Source: Coniferiporia sulphurascens
Taxonomy: Eukaryota > Basidiomycota > Agaricomycetes > Hymenochaetales > Hymenochaetaceae
Direction: 5' to 3'
Length of the DNA stretch: 64,000 bases
NCBI GenBank assembly: GCA_002794785.1
Contig: NBBA01000011.1
Span: 1,426,001 to 1,490,000, forward strand
Made by a program: the position numbers and the translations under genes. The notes under the pieces are model-generated. The model had not been told where the DNA came from, did no database searches, and worked only from the letters and a program-made list of their open reading frames with translations. Shown here in pieces: positions 35,567-47,907 of the stretch; positions within the stretch are counted from its first letter, which is position 1; each line of letters opens with the position of its first letter.

Positions 35567-38500
35567 ATGCCGCAATCTGGGTCTGCTTCGATCTGCGGAG
35601 TACAGTCTCCGCCCCCTATTGAGGACGAGTTACAGAGACTCCTCATTCGTATCGCCCATCTAGACCTTACAGGAAAGGTCAGCGATATCAGCTCTACAAT
35701 GAAGTCCCATGGAGGTTACGGCGACGTCTTTACCGGCTATTGCTCTGTTGCGTCGTCGGGTGAGGATAAGGACACGAAAGTGGCGATCAAGCGTCTCCGT
35801 GTGTATGCATCGACGGACGAATTTTTTAAAAAGGTGCGTTCCCCTCTTGTTTATGACGGCGCTACTGCCCATGTCTTGTCTAACATTACACCCAGAAACT
35901 CATAAAGGAGCTGTACATATGGACCAAGCTGGACCATTCGTATATCCTCCCCCTTCGTGGGTTTTTCTTCAATGATGACAATTACCCTTGTCTGGTTTCG
36001 ACGTGGGTGGAGAATGGTACTATCTTCGCGTATCTAGAGTCGCATACAAATTGCGATTTTCGGAAGATGGTGAATAGTGCTCCATGAATACTGAAGGGTT
36101 GCCCTGACTTAGTTCGAATTTACAAAAGGTGCTACATATAGCAGAAGGGATCAACTATCTTCACGAATGTGGTATCATACATTCTGATATCAAACCTGTC
36201 AGTGTCAACGTTAGAGTCATGTAGGGTCCATTCTCTCACGATACAGCAGGATAATATTTTAGTATCCTCTTCGGGTGAACCTCGCATCTGTGATTTTGGG
36301 ATATCCCACATGCTCGTCACTTCCGGGACATTCGACGTGAACTCAGGAATTGGCAATCCTCAAGGCACCTGTCGGTATATGTCAATTGAGCTGCTCACAG
36401 TTACACCGGCCCAGGACCAGCAGTTCGAGTCCGATACTTGTATTTACTCAGAGGCATCTGACGTGTGGGCATTCGGGATGACCATTTTTGTAAGCACATA
36501 ATGCTCTAGTCCTACTTAGAGGCACCCGAACCAACTTTGATTTTCTTGTAAAAAGGCATTGTTGACCATGAAGGCACCTTACTTCCACATCAGGTCTGAA
36601 TTCCGAGTTATTTCTGCCATCGTGTCTGGAGAACTTCCTAAACTTCCCGAGGAATACTCTACGGCGTGGTCCGAGATCTACAAGTCCTTGTGGCAACTAT
36701 GCATGCGCTGCTGGACTCGCTTGCCGCTGGAGCGGCCTTCCATGATAGAAATAATCTCAAGTCTCGAGACGTTCTCGATCCCTCAGCAGGAGACACTCTC
36801 GACCCCTCAGCAGGAGACATCTACTGACTACTCCTTGGAGCAGAAGGTCTCCATCACGACTCGAGACGGGACGACTGTCCAGAGTCCGCGAGGTGGCGGA
36901 TGTGGTTCTGATCCCTCTACGCTGTGTACCGATCGCTATTTACCTACATCTCCGCCACAAATGCACCCTCCGGAGTCTGCAAGCGATTCGGCTGGCTTTC
37001 TCCCCTCAGGCTATGTCTCCGACTCTGCTCGTTCTGATGACGAAAGCTCTTCGCTTGCCATCAGTGTCCCGGGAAGCACTAATGGATCAACCGAGGCATT
37101 GACGCAAATGGATTTGAGCGCTTACGAGAAGTGTGCTCAAGATCTCGAGACTCATCACGAAGAGAGTCTTGAGAGCAAGATGCCTGAGAGAATAGAAGCC
37201 ATCAGAGAGTCATTCAAAGCCGTTCGGGGGTACTTCAAGAATTTGCAGGCTGAATTTGATAAGGAGACAATTAGCAGATATTATGCGAGATGGGGGGAAC
37301 TAGACAAGGTGAGTCTGTTACAGGCCAAATGCTACGTTTGATTTACCTTTCTTGTTCATTTCGATAAAGACCTTTGAAGGGATCGTGTTGGAGACAAACC
37401 GTTTGGCGTCAAAAGGTGCTCGACATATAAAAGGTTAGTCTCGGCGAACTTCTCGCGTATTTGGAGCCCCATATACGAAATTGATACTGATGAGATTCCT
37501 GGCCTCCAAATTTTGCCACAGATTTTTGCAACTTCATCGGGAACAATGATGGCACAATTGAAGAAAAAATACGAGAGCTAAAACGATTTCAGAACGTAAG
37601 CGACGGCACTGTATTGCAGGGCCGTGATGACAAACCGGACGCTGTAGGATCTCTTCTCGGAACAGACGTCACTTTTCGGTTCCGAGTCGAAAAACCTGTA
37701 CGAACCCACGAACAAAATAAATAGCCTGTACAGAGGCGTTCAAAGCTTCGGATTCGAAATTGCTACTTCTGAGTACCCGGGGAAGCAGGCGGCGATCAAA
37801 GAGATCGAGAGTTTGGAGAGAAAACTTGAACGGTACGTGTTTAGTCTGTTTCACCAATTCACCAACCGACTGATGTATTTCTGCAGGATGAAGGTCTGAC
37901 TGCTCCCGCCATGATGTCTCTGATTTTCCTCATTGAATGAATTAGTTCAAGGTGTTCGATAAACGCAATTCAGATGGCAGCGTAACTGGACTGCGGTCTG
38001 GAGTTACCGCCATACTGAGTTTGTCCGGAGGCGATAAAGAAGCACTGAACAACTCCGTTGAGGATTCGGTTGGTTTGTTCTTTTCAGTGGAACTCGGCAG
38101 TGATTTAAGAGCTACATGTCTTTATTCAGCTGAAACGTCCGAGTCACAATCAAGAGTACGAGAACCTGGAGGCGCCGAACACTCACCGTAAGAGCTCGTT
38201 CACTGACACTCGCCAAACCATGCGTAAGAGCTCGTTCACGTCACTCATCAATCCATGCTCATGATCCTACTTAGGGAAAAAAGGCGAGTTAGCTAAAAAG
38301 GACATGAAAATGCGCGACGAGGTCTGGGGGAAGCTCACTCAGGACTGCGGAGAACAGATCAACCAGATTACCGATCAGCTTTTAGCAATCTCAAGCCTCT
38401 GGACAGCGGTAACTTGAATCATTAATATTTCCCACTCTTGACGACGAGTTTGACCTTCAAACCAGCTTTGCTCTGACATAGTTGAACTCGATACTCCATT

Positions 38501-38934
38501 AGGCCTCATTGCGAAAAAGGACATGCATGAAAATGTTAGTAATTTGGTATTCCGTCGGAGTCGATATCAACTAAATGCAATTATTCAGCTTTTTTACAGG
38601 AAATTAGCAACTACGCAGCGACTCTATTCCTGCCTTTACGAAATTTTGCTTGAGCTCACGCATCCGAAGTCGTCTGGCAGTTACTCCGCCCTTGGCATGG
38701 CCCATATCAGAACCACCACCCAACGTGTAAGTGTTCTGACTGTTGTCCTGGACGTCCCACTCCGTCGAGCTTAAACAAGCTGATTCCAGTCTAATGCACA
38801 CTTAGCGGACTTCAACGTGTCATTCGAACGATGTCCGTCCGTATGCACCTGAGCCCGGCAATGGAGCGAGGCCGAAGAGGATCCGGAAGAGGAACAAATT
38901 CTTCGGGAAACTTAAGGCCACCATGGCGCGTTAG
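35567..38934 (+). CDS. TKL-type protein kinase fused to a class II module
   Basis: Kinase exons, all joined in phase 0: 35567-35833 (glycine loop HGGYGDVFTG, VAIK lysine), 35896-36069 (alphaC region KLIKELYIWTKLDHSYI), 36129-36197 (INYLHECGIIHSDIKP), 36250-36489 (DNILVS, DFG as CDFGIS, GTCRYMSIELL where APE is expected, SDVWAFGM) and from 36556 (LLTMKAPYF, CWTRLPLERPSMIEII). The last exon runs on without a stop through a Gln/Thr linker containing a repeated PQQET into the class II exon 1 (SDSAGFLPSGYVSDS, KMPERIEAIRESF), ending at 37308. Class II exons 2-9 follow: TFEGIVLETNRL, DFATDFCNFIGNN, the exon 4 coiled coil about 37651-37833, SGVTAILSLSGGD, CGEQINQITDQL and LFYRKLATTQRLYSCL. The tail RIRKRNKFFGKL ends at TAG 38934. 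Catalysis looks possible, but HRD is HSD. The acceptor before the tail exon is altered (CGG for CAG), so the 3' end may be damaged. Confidence 0.7.
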
Positions 38935-40253
38935 TTCGTTGCCCTCATGTATGAAGGGCAAGTCGGTTTTGTAAATTAGCACCTTTCTATGATTTGTACC
39001 ATTAGACGTGATAACTTATGTAGTCCTCATCAGTTTCTCAGAATAATTATAATTTCTACAGTGTAGCGACCCTGACCAGATAAATATGATCACGCACCGA
39101 AAACCTCCTGTCTACTAGTAGTCAGTCGCTCAGTTCGACATTGAACGTTCAACTTCAACCGATTCCAAAGTCTTGGATGACCTTGCCTGCGCGACCTAGA
39201 AAAGTTAGCCAACATACCACGGTAGTTTCAATCCATCATCGCGGTTTAGATGAAGGTAGCCAAGTTGGCAGGGCATATGCATGTTTTACGATCATGGAAC
39301 TCCAAGTTCGGCGTATTATCCCTTTCGAAATTGTATTTCCCTTTGTCGCTGCCTTGGTCCTTGGATGTGGTACTGGTTTTCATTGTGCTATTGTGCTCAA
39401 GACTATTCCCGATACCTTTAGGTAGAGGGTTAGCTAGGTCAATAATTCAGGAACAGAACAGAATTGCCGGCGCCCGCGGTAGCCTTTTTTGATTGTGCCG
39501 AACCGCGGCATTCCTTTCTGTATCCTAATTGGTGGATGTCTTGTCATTATGCTTACGTTTTTATGACCAAGTACTCTCCTTTGAGGTTTGTACGCCCGTG
39601 TTGATTAGCCCAATACAAATACCGCCTAATATTATTCACCACAATGCGGCCACATTGGATATATCAGCACTACAGTACACTAAAAAAGGTATCGGGCCCT
39701 GCCAGCGTAGCTGGCCCTATCATTATCTCTTGGCAAGCTTCGAAAACAAGAATCCTGAAAATGATCTTCATTGTTAGCGAGTCTGAAGTACTAAGACAAA
39801 CGCACCCTTGCGCATTGCGGCGACTGTACTCGAGAATCATTCACCGTCCCGTAGTTGTAATTTGCAAATCACTGTGGCCTGGACGGTCCGGGTTCTAGTC
39901 TGGTGTTCGCTTCTAACCATAATAATCGTCCCGAATCGCACGAAGTCGTCGGCCATGCTTCGCGGGATGACACATCATCTTCGCGGGAAACTCAAGAAAG
40001 GAGATGATACAGTACGTATATATACAGTTTCAGAGAGAACGGTACAATCGTACACAGTGGCTGATACATGAATAAGTTACTGATGTTTGCCATGCGTGAA
40101 TAAGATAGGGTGTTCTGGCTAGGAACATGATGAGTTGATGACAGCGATGCGGGAGTTAAAGTACTGGCGAGTCGGGCGCAAGAAATAGTGAAGGAAGGGA
40201 AGAAGAGATCCAAGTCATAGCATGATTCCACAGGATCACGGGCGAGTCCATAT
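38935..40253. other. Duplicated 3' flank and intergenic DNA
   Basis: 38940-39360 is the second copy of the class II downstream DNA also found at 34.3-35.3 kb, here without the MITE-like insertion. 39480-40250 contains no exon I recognise. Confidence 0.45.
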
Positions 40254-42560
40254 TTAACAACAACAGAAGAGGTACTTCCACCATGGTTTCTTTCCAGACG
40301 ATTTTGAAGCAGATTGAGGCTTCTGTTTTGCCACTGGGGTCTCCACCTCCTCTTTCACGTGTATCGAAGCACCCTTTCCGGAGTCTTCGCTACGAGAATT
40401 CGAGTTACGCACATGCGGAAGCGGAGACTGCGGTTGTTCGGCATAAGGAATGCCGACATTGCTCCTACTGGCTGTATACGAGGGGTTCCTTCCCTGTTGT
40501 CAAATAGTGGTGAATACAACGCCTTGATGTTCTAGTACGGGATGAACTTACATTGTCAGTTGGAGCTGCCGAGCCTGAGGCACGGCCGGTGTCTTGCGTG
40601 TCGTTCGAGCGATCCTGTCTGACAGAGTCCGTCGCCGCAACACCAGAACGGCCAGACTTAGTGGTCCGCCTACTCGGCGTGCGGCTACTCTTGCTGTGCT
40701 TTGGGATAGAAGGGTCGTCACCATCCATTTGCGAAGTGCTAGCGCCGTTCTGAAATTCTGGTGATCCGCTGAGTCCCCCTGCCCCTATGCGATCAGGCCT
40801 TAAAGAATAGCTTGATGCCGTGGGACGGAGTGATACAACGGAGCGATTATTTGGTTGTCCGCGTGTGCCCGGCTGTCCGCGTGCAAGCTCTGAAAGTACT
40901 TCTTGAAGACGAGTATACATATCAATCGTAGATCCAAGTCGTCTTCGGAATAACTTGAAAAGATAATAATGGTCAGAAGAACCGCCTTTTTCAGTAATCG
41001 TATGGCTCACGTCTTCGTGGAGATCTTCACTCGCCACAAGTCCAAGTTGCGTATCGAGTTCAGCGGTATCTGCGCAAAGCTACGAACCGAGTCTCAGCAA
41101 GGACTAATCCAATGTTGGCATTAATTACTCACTGCCGTCCATACCATGGAAACTGCACATAGATGGTCGGAAATAGAGGATATCTGTTCCCCGCAGGTCC
41201 GCAAATGATTTTCCCATAATTTGACAAATTGGACATCCTGCCCGTCCATCTTCTGCCTTAAAGTTTCCTTATGTTCTAAGAGGATGCAAATAGGACAAAA
41301 TGCTTCACTTAGTGTTAGGATTTTTTTAAATATTAAAAGAAGAACCTCGTATAGATTGCTTCAATTTGCGGCGCTCGTCATGTTGGAAGGGCTAAAAGAA
41401 TTAGATATCAAACAATGATCGAACTTCAAAACATCACACGTACAAAATTTATGGCCGACAACTTGAGACTGACTTCTTCTGAAGACGGGATTTCTCTTCG
41501 GCCACCGATCATGGTGAGTACAGCGACCACACCGGACAGCCGCGATCGGTCAACATGCTCGATTTCCATCTTCGCAACCTATATACTGGTAAGATCGAAT
41601 TCACAACGCTGAACTAATTCATCAATACCTCTTCTTCAAGTCTGATGCGTTCACAATAGACGGTTGTGAGTAATCTATGACTATACGGTGGGAAACGATC
41701 ATGAGAAACGCACTCCTTAATCTTCGCCTTCAGTGTTTTTACCTCTTGCGATAGATCCGTTTGGCCAGATATACCGTTTAGTTGCATCGAAAACTCGAAT
41801 TCTAGAACATCCATTCGAAGGCGACTAATTTTCTCCGCGAGTGCGTACATAGTTTCTCCTCCCTTTCCAAATGTGTCTCGAGTCTCTACACTAAAAAGTT
41901 TCTGCATTGCCATCATTGTGAGACTCAGAAGGTGGCACGTATGGAAAACACTTGTACATTTTTGAACTTTTTCAGCTGCTCTCGTTTTTGCTCCATGGTG
42001 GCCCCGTCGTCTTTTAAGAAGTACAAAAAGCTGGTGGAAAAATCTAACACGTTCGTCAGCACAAAAGTAACACAAAAAAATAACGTGTGTATGTGACGAA
42101 ACACTTGCCTTTTATTATTGCTCCCCCTGTGCCGCCAACCTACTCATTTCCAGAGCTATACTATTGAACTCCTGAATAGTAAAGGCATAGAAATTAGGCC
42201 CATTGAAGTTTCCGAGGATAAATCGCTGCCAGAACTTACCTCAGACAGTCGTTTCCAACCGGCGTAGTATTTTCTGACCTGTTCCCGATTGATATCGGCC
42301 ACATTTAACAACTCTGACCATTTCATCCGGACGTTCTCGAAAGCTTCTTTTATTTCCGCGATTCGCTTCACAACGTCGCGCGCTTCGGAGATTCTAGAGG
42401 AGTGGTAATCATTTTGGAGAAGATCCTGAGCGACAACTGCATATTCTTCTATGGCGGTTGAGACAAGTAACGACTGGGCTCGCTGATGGTGCTGCATCCT
42501 GTTGCGACTGGGACGGTTCTCGTTTCCAATAGACTCGTTGGAGGATGATGAAGGGAACAT
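40254..42560 (-). CDS. Class I helical-family protein with Cys tail
   Basis: Start at 42560 (MFPSSSSNES), about 115 bases from a TTATAA box at about 42678. Exon 1 to 42240 has ISEARDVVKRIAEIKEAF and INREQVRKYYAGWKRL. Exon 2 (about 42175-42109) is EFNSIALEMSRLAA, but a C5 run (plus strand 42123-42127) leaves it one base out of step with its paralogs, giving a stop before a GC donor (GCAAGT). Exon 3 is DFSTSFLYFLKDD, exon 4 METRDTF-like then ETMYALAEKISRL, exon 5 VAKMEIEHV and GVVAVLTMIGG, exon 7 CGEQISSISDHLCAV, and exon 8 LCADTAELDTQLGL. Exon 9 (FRRRLGSTIDMYTRLQEVL) continues into a disordered Ser/Arg-rich tail, and a last exon (40482-40254) ends GKKPWWKYLFCCC. The CCC end with basic and Trp residues looks like a palmitoylated membrane anchor. 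It is divergent to the class B gene at 43790. Either mildly broken or carrying a base error. Confidence 0.66.
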
Positions 42561-43789
42561 GGCAGAGTTTGTTTTCCGGTTCAATGAACGGCGTGGAGTT
42601 GAGAAAAGAAGCGAGATCCTCTCGAGGAGGAAGGGTCTGTTCCGGCAAGAGCCTGTTTTCCGGAAGGGCAACTTGAAGTTTATAAGCAACTAGTGACCTA
42701 GTGACCTACACCACCAACGGAGCTTACGGAATATCGGCTATCCTCTTCGAAATTATCGACAGTGCACATTTCAGGCTTCCCCGCCACAACGAGGCCCCAT
42801 TCACTAGAAGACACGATGGTCACTGCAAGCTTCGGCGCCAGACAACCAATTAACTGGTGTAAACATTGGCTTTAAACCTTAAGCGGCCAAATCAAGAAGC
42901 ACGGTCCCGTGAGGAAACCGGCTGGTAGCAGCACGTTGTGGGCGGGAGGGTAAATGCCCCGTTGAAGATGTGACATCCGCACAGGAAAGTTCGGGCGTCT
43001 GCCAGCGCACCAGTTGAGTCGGTAGCTTCAAGGAGAAAAAGGCGCTGGAGACTCCGCAGGTTTCGGAGGGGAGATTCTACACCAGTGCTGCTTTGAAACA
43101 TCCGAAAGCTGTTGTAAACCAGAAAACAAAATCCTGGCGGTCGAAGCAAAGGTCCTGGTGACAAGCGATTGGTACATAGACAGAGGTAAGAATCCGTAAG
43201 ATTATACTTCCCGTGGATTTCTAAACGGACTCGGAGATTGCCGATTGTTTTTATCACGTAAGTGCGCTCCCTCGTCAATTGCGCTGGCTTTGTGCACTGC
43301 TATCGCGGGCCCAGGGTATTATTCGATATTCACCCGGGAATCTCGGACTTAGGGCGCTCCGCTGCAAAGCGTTCATTAATCTTGCAAAGCGCTGTCTTGA
43401 AGCGCTGTACATCTCGTTATGCCCCCTTCCCACTGTTTTATTTTGAATGCTTTTTTCACTTTCTCCCGTCAATCCACTGCAAAGATTCCAAGCAGGTCAG
43501 AGGGGCTGGCATCTGCATTGTACAACTTTAAACCTTAACTCAAAAGCCTGGAAGTCAGTTCCAGTCGCCACTTGAAGCTCCATGACCAGGTCTCTACTTG
43601 TCCGAGAAGATCGCTTCAGTTGTCCAAACATGCATCTTCAACGTGTGGTTCATGACGCTCGTCACTTCACTCTCTGGTTAAATATGCCATGCGTTATCAG
43701 ACGCTCAATCTTTTATAAACTTGCCTCCGCCGTGTTTGACCTTGCCAGTATCTCGGCTAACACAACTGCTCCTCGTATCATTTACAACT
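42561..43789. promoter_or_regulatory. Shared divergent promoter region, class I / class B unit
   Basis: This is a 1.2 kb head-to-head intergenic region. TTATAA near 42678 serves the minus-strand gene, and CTTTTATAAACTTGCC near 43710 is placed to serve the plus-strand gene. Blocks recur at 54.1-54.5 and 57.2-58.0 kb: TATCACGTAAGTG/ACT (43254 here), GGCTGGTAGC and CTTCAACGTG...TTCATGACGCTC. Open frames in it are not conserved as protein between the copies. Confidence 0.5.
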
Positions 43790-45292
43790 ATGTCGGAAAC
43801 AGCAGGAAAACGACTACCGTCATCTAACAAGAAGGATCCTCAGCATAGTTCGACTTCAAAAAAGGGGAGAAAACTGCAAGAGACTCGCAAAGACCGCAAA
43901 GAACGTGCCCGCGCTTTGGCCCGTGAAGCTGCCCGTCCCGGCGCAGAGATCAAACACGCACGATCCCTAATCCAAGACGTTATCGACAAAAATAATGCGG
44001 AGTTCGTTGAGTTGCGTATTCGAAGAGAATGGCTAGATCTCTCTCAGGTACGTTTCCTGTGTTTAAAGTCGAAGATTCTGATCAATATTCGTTCAGACTT
44101 TAGAGCTGTTCGCACTGAGGTCCCATAGGCTCTCAGCGGTATATCACCGTCTTTTAGAAGGCATAGTGTTTTTAGAAACATTAACGCATTAAAAGCCATC
44201 TGACTATGTGGGGTTCAGACTTCGCAGGCGACACAAAGCAGTTCATGCACGCACAGGAAATAAGTTTAGACGTGAAGAAGGAGGAGATACGCAAACATAT
44301 TGCGGTAGCGTCTTCGTTGTCTCCCAAATTCACTATATTTGATCTGATCTGACGAACTACAAGGAAATCGGCTCCGAACAGTACCGAGAGGGGGCTGACG
44401 AACTCCGTAGGCTTCTTGAAAAACTCGCGCTTCAAATATCGACAGTTCGCGATTCTTGCAAACCAAAAAGGAAGCGGTCGCGGCAGGAGAGTATCAAAGT
44501 CGTCGTGATGCAAGTGTAGGGCTACCTTTTATCACTTTCTGGGAAAAAGTCTACTTAAGTAAGGTGTTTACTGACAGAGTACGAGTCAAGGTGAATATCT
44601 ATTGTCTTTAATGTTTAAGGCAATTATGAAACGTATACAGGAAATTACAAAATTTATCCCGAATCCCAGAGCACTCCGTGAGTGCTTTGCGTACAATGTT
44701 ATAAGCTACTGATTAATCGTTACTGTGAACTTCTACAGTACGCAGGAAATCAATGAACATTTCTGGTCAGGTTCCGACCGAAGAACGTCAGTACGACGTG
44801 TGATCCGATCAGTGACTCCATGCTTATTACGAGTCTTCTATAACAGCTGCGGAGATATTCCCAGAGCCGACACGACCTCCAACAGTGATCGTTCCTGATG
44901 TCCCCAAAACCCCTGCTTATCGAAAGAAAGCAGCCAAGGAGCTAAGAAAAACAATGGTCCGCATTAGCTCTTCCGATGTCGTAACGAAGTGGGAAAATGT
45001 GAGTTATAACTGAAGCACCGGTATACAACTCATATCTTACGTCCTATAATTCATGGAGTTTATAGAGAAAGCCGATACCATAAGGATCGTGGTTGACAAA
45101 CAGAGCAACGAGGTCTGGTCCCTTTATCCGATTTTCCGCGAAATGAAGAATTATTAATGTGGCTTATAGAGAAAACTACTCTCTAGGGTCGACAAAATTG
45201 CCGATCAAGCCAAAATCCTATCAGATTTATTGGCCGTATACATGAAAACGCTCCAAGACTCAGGCTCTACAACTGCGAAAGGCACAAATTAA
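43790..45292 (+). CDS. Class B helical-family protein
   Basis: Small, mostly helical protein, function unknown. Exon 1 (43790-44047, 86 codons) starts MSETAGKRLPSSNKK, is rich in Lys/Arg, and ends IRREWLDLSQ at GTACGT. Exon 2 (44097-44160) is LELFALRSHRLSAVYHRLLE, with a GC donor (GCATAG). Exon 3 (from 44219) opens DFAGDTKQFMHA and has SLDVKKEEIRKHI. Exon 4 (about 44375-44487) has EIGSEQYREGADELRRLLEK and ends near RQESIK. After a short fifth exon, exon 6 (about 44849-45000) contains PKTPAYRKKAAKELRKTM, then FIEKADTIRIVVDKQ, and the last exon KIADQAKILSDLLAVYMKTL ends at TAA 45292. It pairs head to head with the class I gene ending at 40254. The near-twin at 58047-59535 keeps every exon. Confidence 0.66.
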
Positions 45293-46036
45293 TACGTGTA
45301 TATCCTTCGGCGCCATTGTTCGATACGTTGGCTCAACTTTCGCAGGTCAGGAAGAGGGTGTTTAGAGTATGTTTGGGAAAGAAGGCATATGCCATATGTT
45401 GGGTTATGCACAAATATACGTGTATGAGTATGACGATGTATTTTTGGGATTTTACACTTGTAATCGAAGTGGCGGCCGGGGCGGTCACAAATATTAATAC
45501 ATACTATATCGGAGCTAACGTCGGTCTGCGAGGAGATGATATAAGGAATTGCTCGGTACGAACGTTACTAATGAGTGTTGGCTAAGAGGTGCCAGTTGCT
45601 AGCGTCTAAGTGCGTAGCAAATAAACTCGTGGCTGATATGGGGCACCTTGTAACCAAATACGTATCTATTTGAGGCATCCGAGTCTCTACGAAGCACTCT
45701 GTTGAATTCTATTCCTACTCTACAGTACAGCATTTCTATTAAAAGCCGGCTCGCCCGGTGCCCCCGCCGAAGTCCAGTCACTCATCGAGCCGGAGACGGA
45801 GCAAACGTCTAAAGTTAAAGACTGCATCAGATTGCTCAAAGTCACCGTAACACTCAGAACATAAAGTTATTCGCTGCATTTAAAGACTCAGATCCTGGCA
45901 ATTCCATACGCTTCCAAGCTTCTGCCAGTGTGCGCTACTGGTCACAATCTATAAAGAAAACAGTCTAATTGTACACAGCGACGACATACATTTACACAGG
46001 GTAAGGTGTTCTGGGAAAAGTTGCGATGACACGGGT
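45293..46036. other. Convergent intergenic region
   Basis: The 3' ends of the class B gene (plus) and the next class I gene (minus) face each other here. One open frame at 45316-45585 starts at TTG and has no domain or paralog. No other signal seen. Confidence 0.4.
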
Positions 46037-46182
46037 CTTTTACGAGAAAATATGAAGTATCGGGAAGGGTTTAAATAGTAATAGCGTGACATTACAAAGC
46101 CACAAGTATTTTACGAGAAAATATAAAGCATCAGGAAGGGTTTAAATAGTAATAGCGTGACACCACAAGCCACAAGGATTTT
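46037..46182. repeat. Tandem duplication, 72 bp x 2
   Basis: TTTTACGAGAAAATAT...GGGAAGGGTTTAAATAGTAATAGCGTGACA...CCACAAG occurs twice with a 72 base period and a handful of differences. It sits directly after the stop of the class I gene at 46193, in its 3' flank. Confidence 0.8.
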
Positions 46183-46192
46183 ACTATTCTAT

Positions 46193-47907
46193 TCAACTCG
46201 CGAGGGGAGGAATTCTCCACTTAGGTCTCCTCTGAGTAGATGGCTTCTTTGCGAACTCGGATAGGATTTCATAAAGGCGCGTATACATGCCGACTGTAGT
46301 TTCAAGCCGCCTTCGGAATAACTTTAAAAAAAGGTAACAGTGGTCAGAGGAACCTCCATATTGGGAAAGTAGTTGTGTGTCCCACTCACGTCTTCGTGGA
46401 GACCTTTACTCGCCACGGATTCGAGTTCCGTATTAAGTTCAGCAGCATCTGAACAGAGCTGTGAATTAAGGGTCAATAAACATAGCCTCCATGTAGTGCT
46501 AACAAAGGTTACGTACCGCATTCCACACGGTGACAACTGCAGATAGATGGTCGGAAATGGAGGCGATCTGCTTCTCGCAGCTTTGAAGATGATCCTCCCA
46601 TACTTTCTTACGACGGCTGTTCTCCGTATCTAACTTCTGCTTCAAAGTTGTCTCGTGTTCTAGGGGGCACATATAAAACAGTTGATTCGTTTAGGCGTAA
46701 TCTCCGGATACTATAACTGTCTGCACTAACCTTGTATCGATTGCATTAGTCTGCGGCGGCGTTCGGCTTGTCGCGAAACCTGACATTCAAATGAGTCAGT
46801 ATTCGAGGTTTAATAGGTTCTAAACATACATCATTGGCTCCAACTTTCCCCGAATTCGGAGCTGCGTGACTGATATCCACTGGCAGCACGGCAAGTACAG
46901 AAATTGCACTGGCAATTTGCGCTTGGTGGGAATTCTCTCTTTTCATTTTCGTAACCTTGAGTGAGGAATAAGTATGAGTCCATGATGCCGAATTGACTAC
47001 TATTACCTCATTCTGAAGTCTGGGTAGTTTTTAATGAGCGACAACAAATATCACTGTGGGATGGAAAGCAAAGGACACACTTTTTAATTTTCGCCTTCAA
47101 TGTCCTGATGTCATCTGACATCTCTGGATTTTCGAGAATGTCACACATCTGCATCGAAAACTCGAAGTCTTGAAGATCTTTTTTGTGACAAGTGATCTTC
47201 TGCGCGAGCGCATACATATTGTCTTCTCCTATTTCAAACTCCTCCCTGTCCTTTTCGCCCAAAAGTTTCTGAAATACCCCAGTCATCAGATTAGTAAGAT
47301 TAAGACGAATTGTAAAGTACTCTTACTTCTTTGAAATTGGCCAGCTGATCCTGTTTTTGCTGGATAGTACTAATCTTATCGTCTCCAGGTAAGTGTGAAA
47401 AGCTATCGGAGAAGTCTAGTACGCGAACCATTCACAAAATTAAAGCCTGAATAACACATGAATGACGTAACACCCACCCTTTATTACGGCCGCTCCTTGA
47501 GCTGCCATTTTGCTTGTCCCCAGAGCTATGCTATCAAAATCCTGAAACACAATGGCACCGAGATCAGTCCCCAGAAAGGAAAACAGAGATGCGTCGTCGA
47601 CACTTACTTTGGACAGCTTTCTCCAATCGTTGCAGTATTTATCGACCTGCTCCCGATTGAAGCCAGGTTCATTTAACATGTCCGACCATTTCTTTAGGAC
47701 AATCTCGAATGCTTCCTTTATCTCTCCTTTTCTCTTCACAGCGTCGCGGGTGTCATGTATCCTTCCAGTGTGTCGTTCCTGGGAAACGCCAATACATGCC
47801 ACCGTGGAAGATAGAACGAGCGAAGGCAGTGCCCGGTAGGAATGATGTACATTGCTGCGACTGGACTGGAGCATGTCGTTCCTATTAGTGGGCGGAGAGG
47901 TGGACAT
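46193..47907 (-). CDS. Class I helical-family protein, short tail
   Basis: The start is taken at 47907 (MSTSPPTNRND); an upstream in-frame ATG at 48054 would add 49 residues that cover a TATA-like sequence. Exon 1 holds HDTRDAVKRKGEIKEAF and PGFNREQVDKYCNDWRKL. Exon 2 (about 47545-47480) is DFDSIALGTSKMAAQ with a GTGGGT donor. Exon 3 near 47420-47335 contains the LPGDDKISTIQQKQDQL-like helix. Exon 4 (about 47275-47075) has KLLGEKDREEFEIGEDNMY and QKITCHKKDLQDFEF. Exon 5 reads KVTKMKRENSHQAQIASAIS then VLAVLP, the hydrophobic step. Exon 7 has CEKQIASISDHL, exon 8 LCSDAAELNTELE, and exon 9 LFRRRLETTVGMYTRLYEIL. The tail is short (FAKKPSTQRRPKWRIPPLAS) and lacks the KKPWW...FC end of its two neighbours. 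Its divergent partner position is occupied by LTR elements. Confidence 0.62.

Noticed and set aside
40465..43531. Open frames in the class I/B divergent regions as extra genes
   Set aside because: The equivalent regions at 57.1-58.0 kb align as DNA but do not keep the reading frames.
46037..46182. CRISPR-like or satellite array
   Set aside because: Only two units of 72 bp with no spacers; a simple tandem duplication in a 3' flank.
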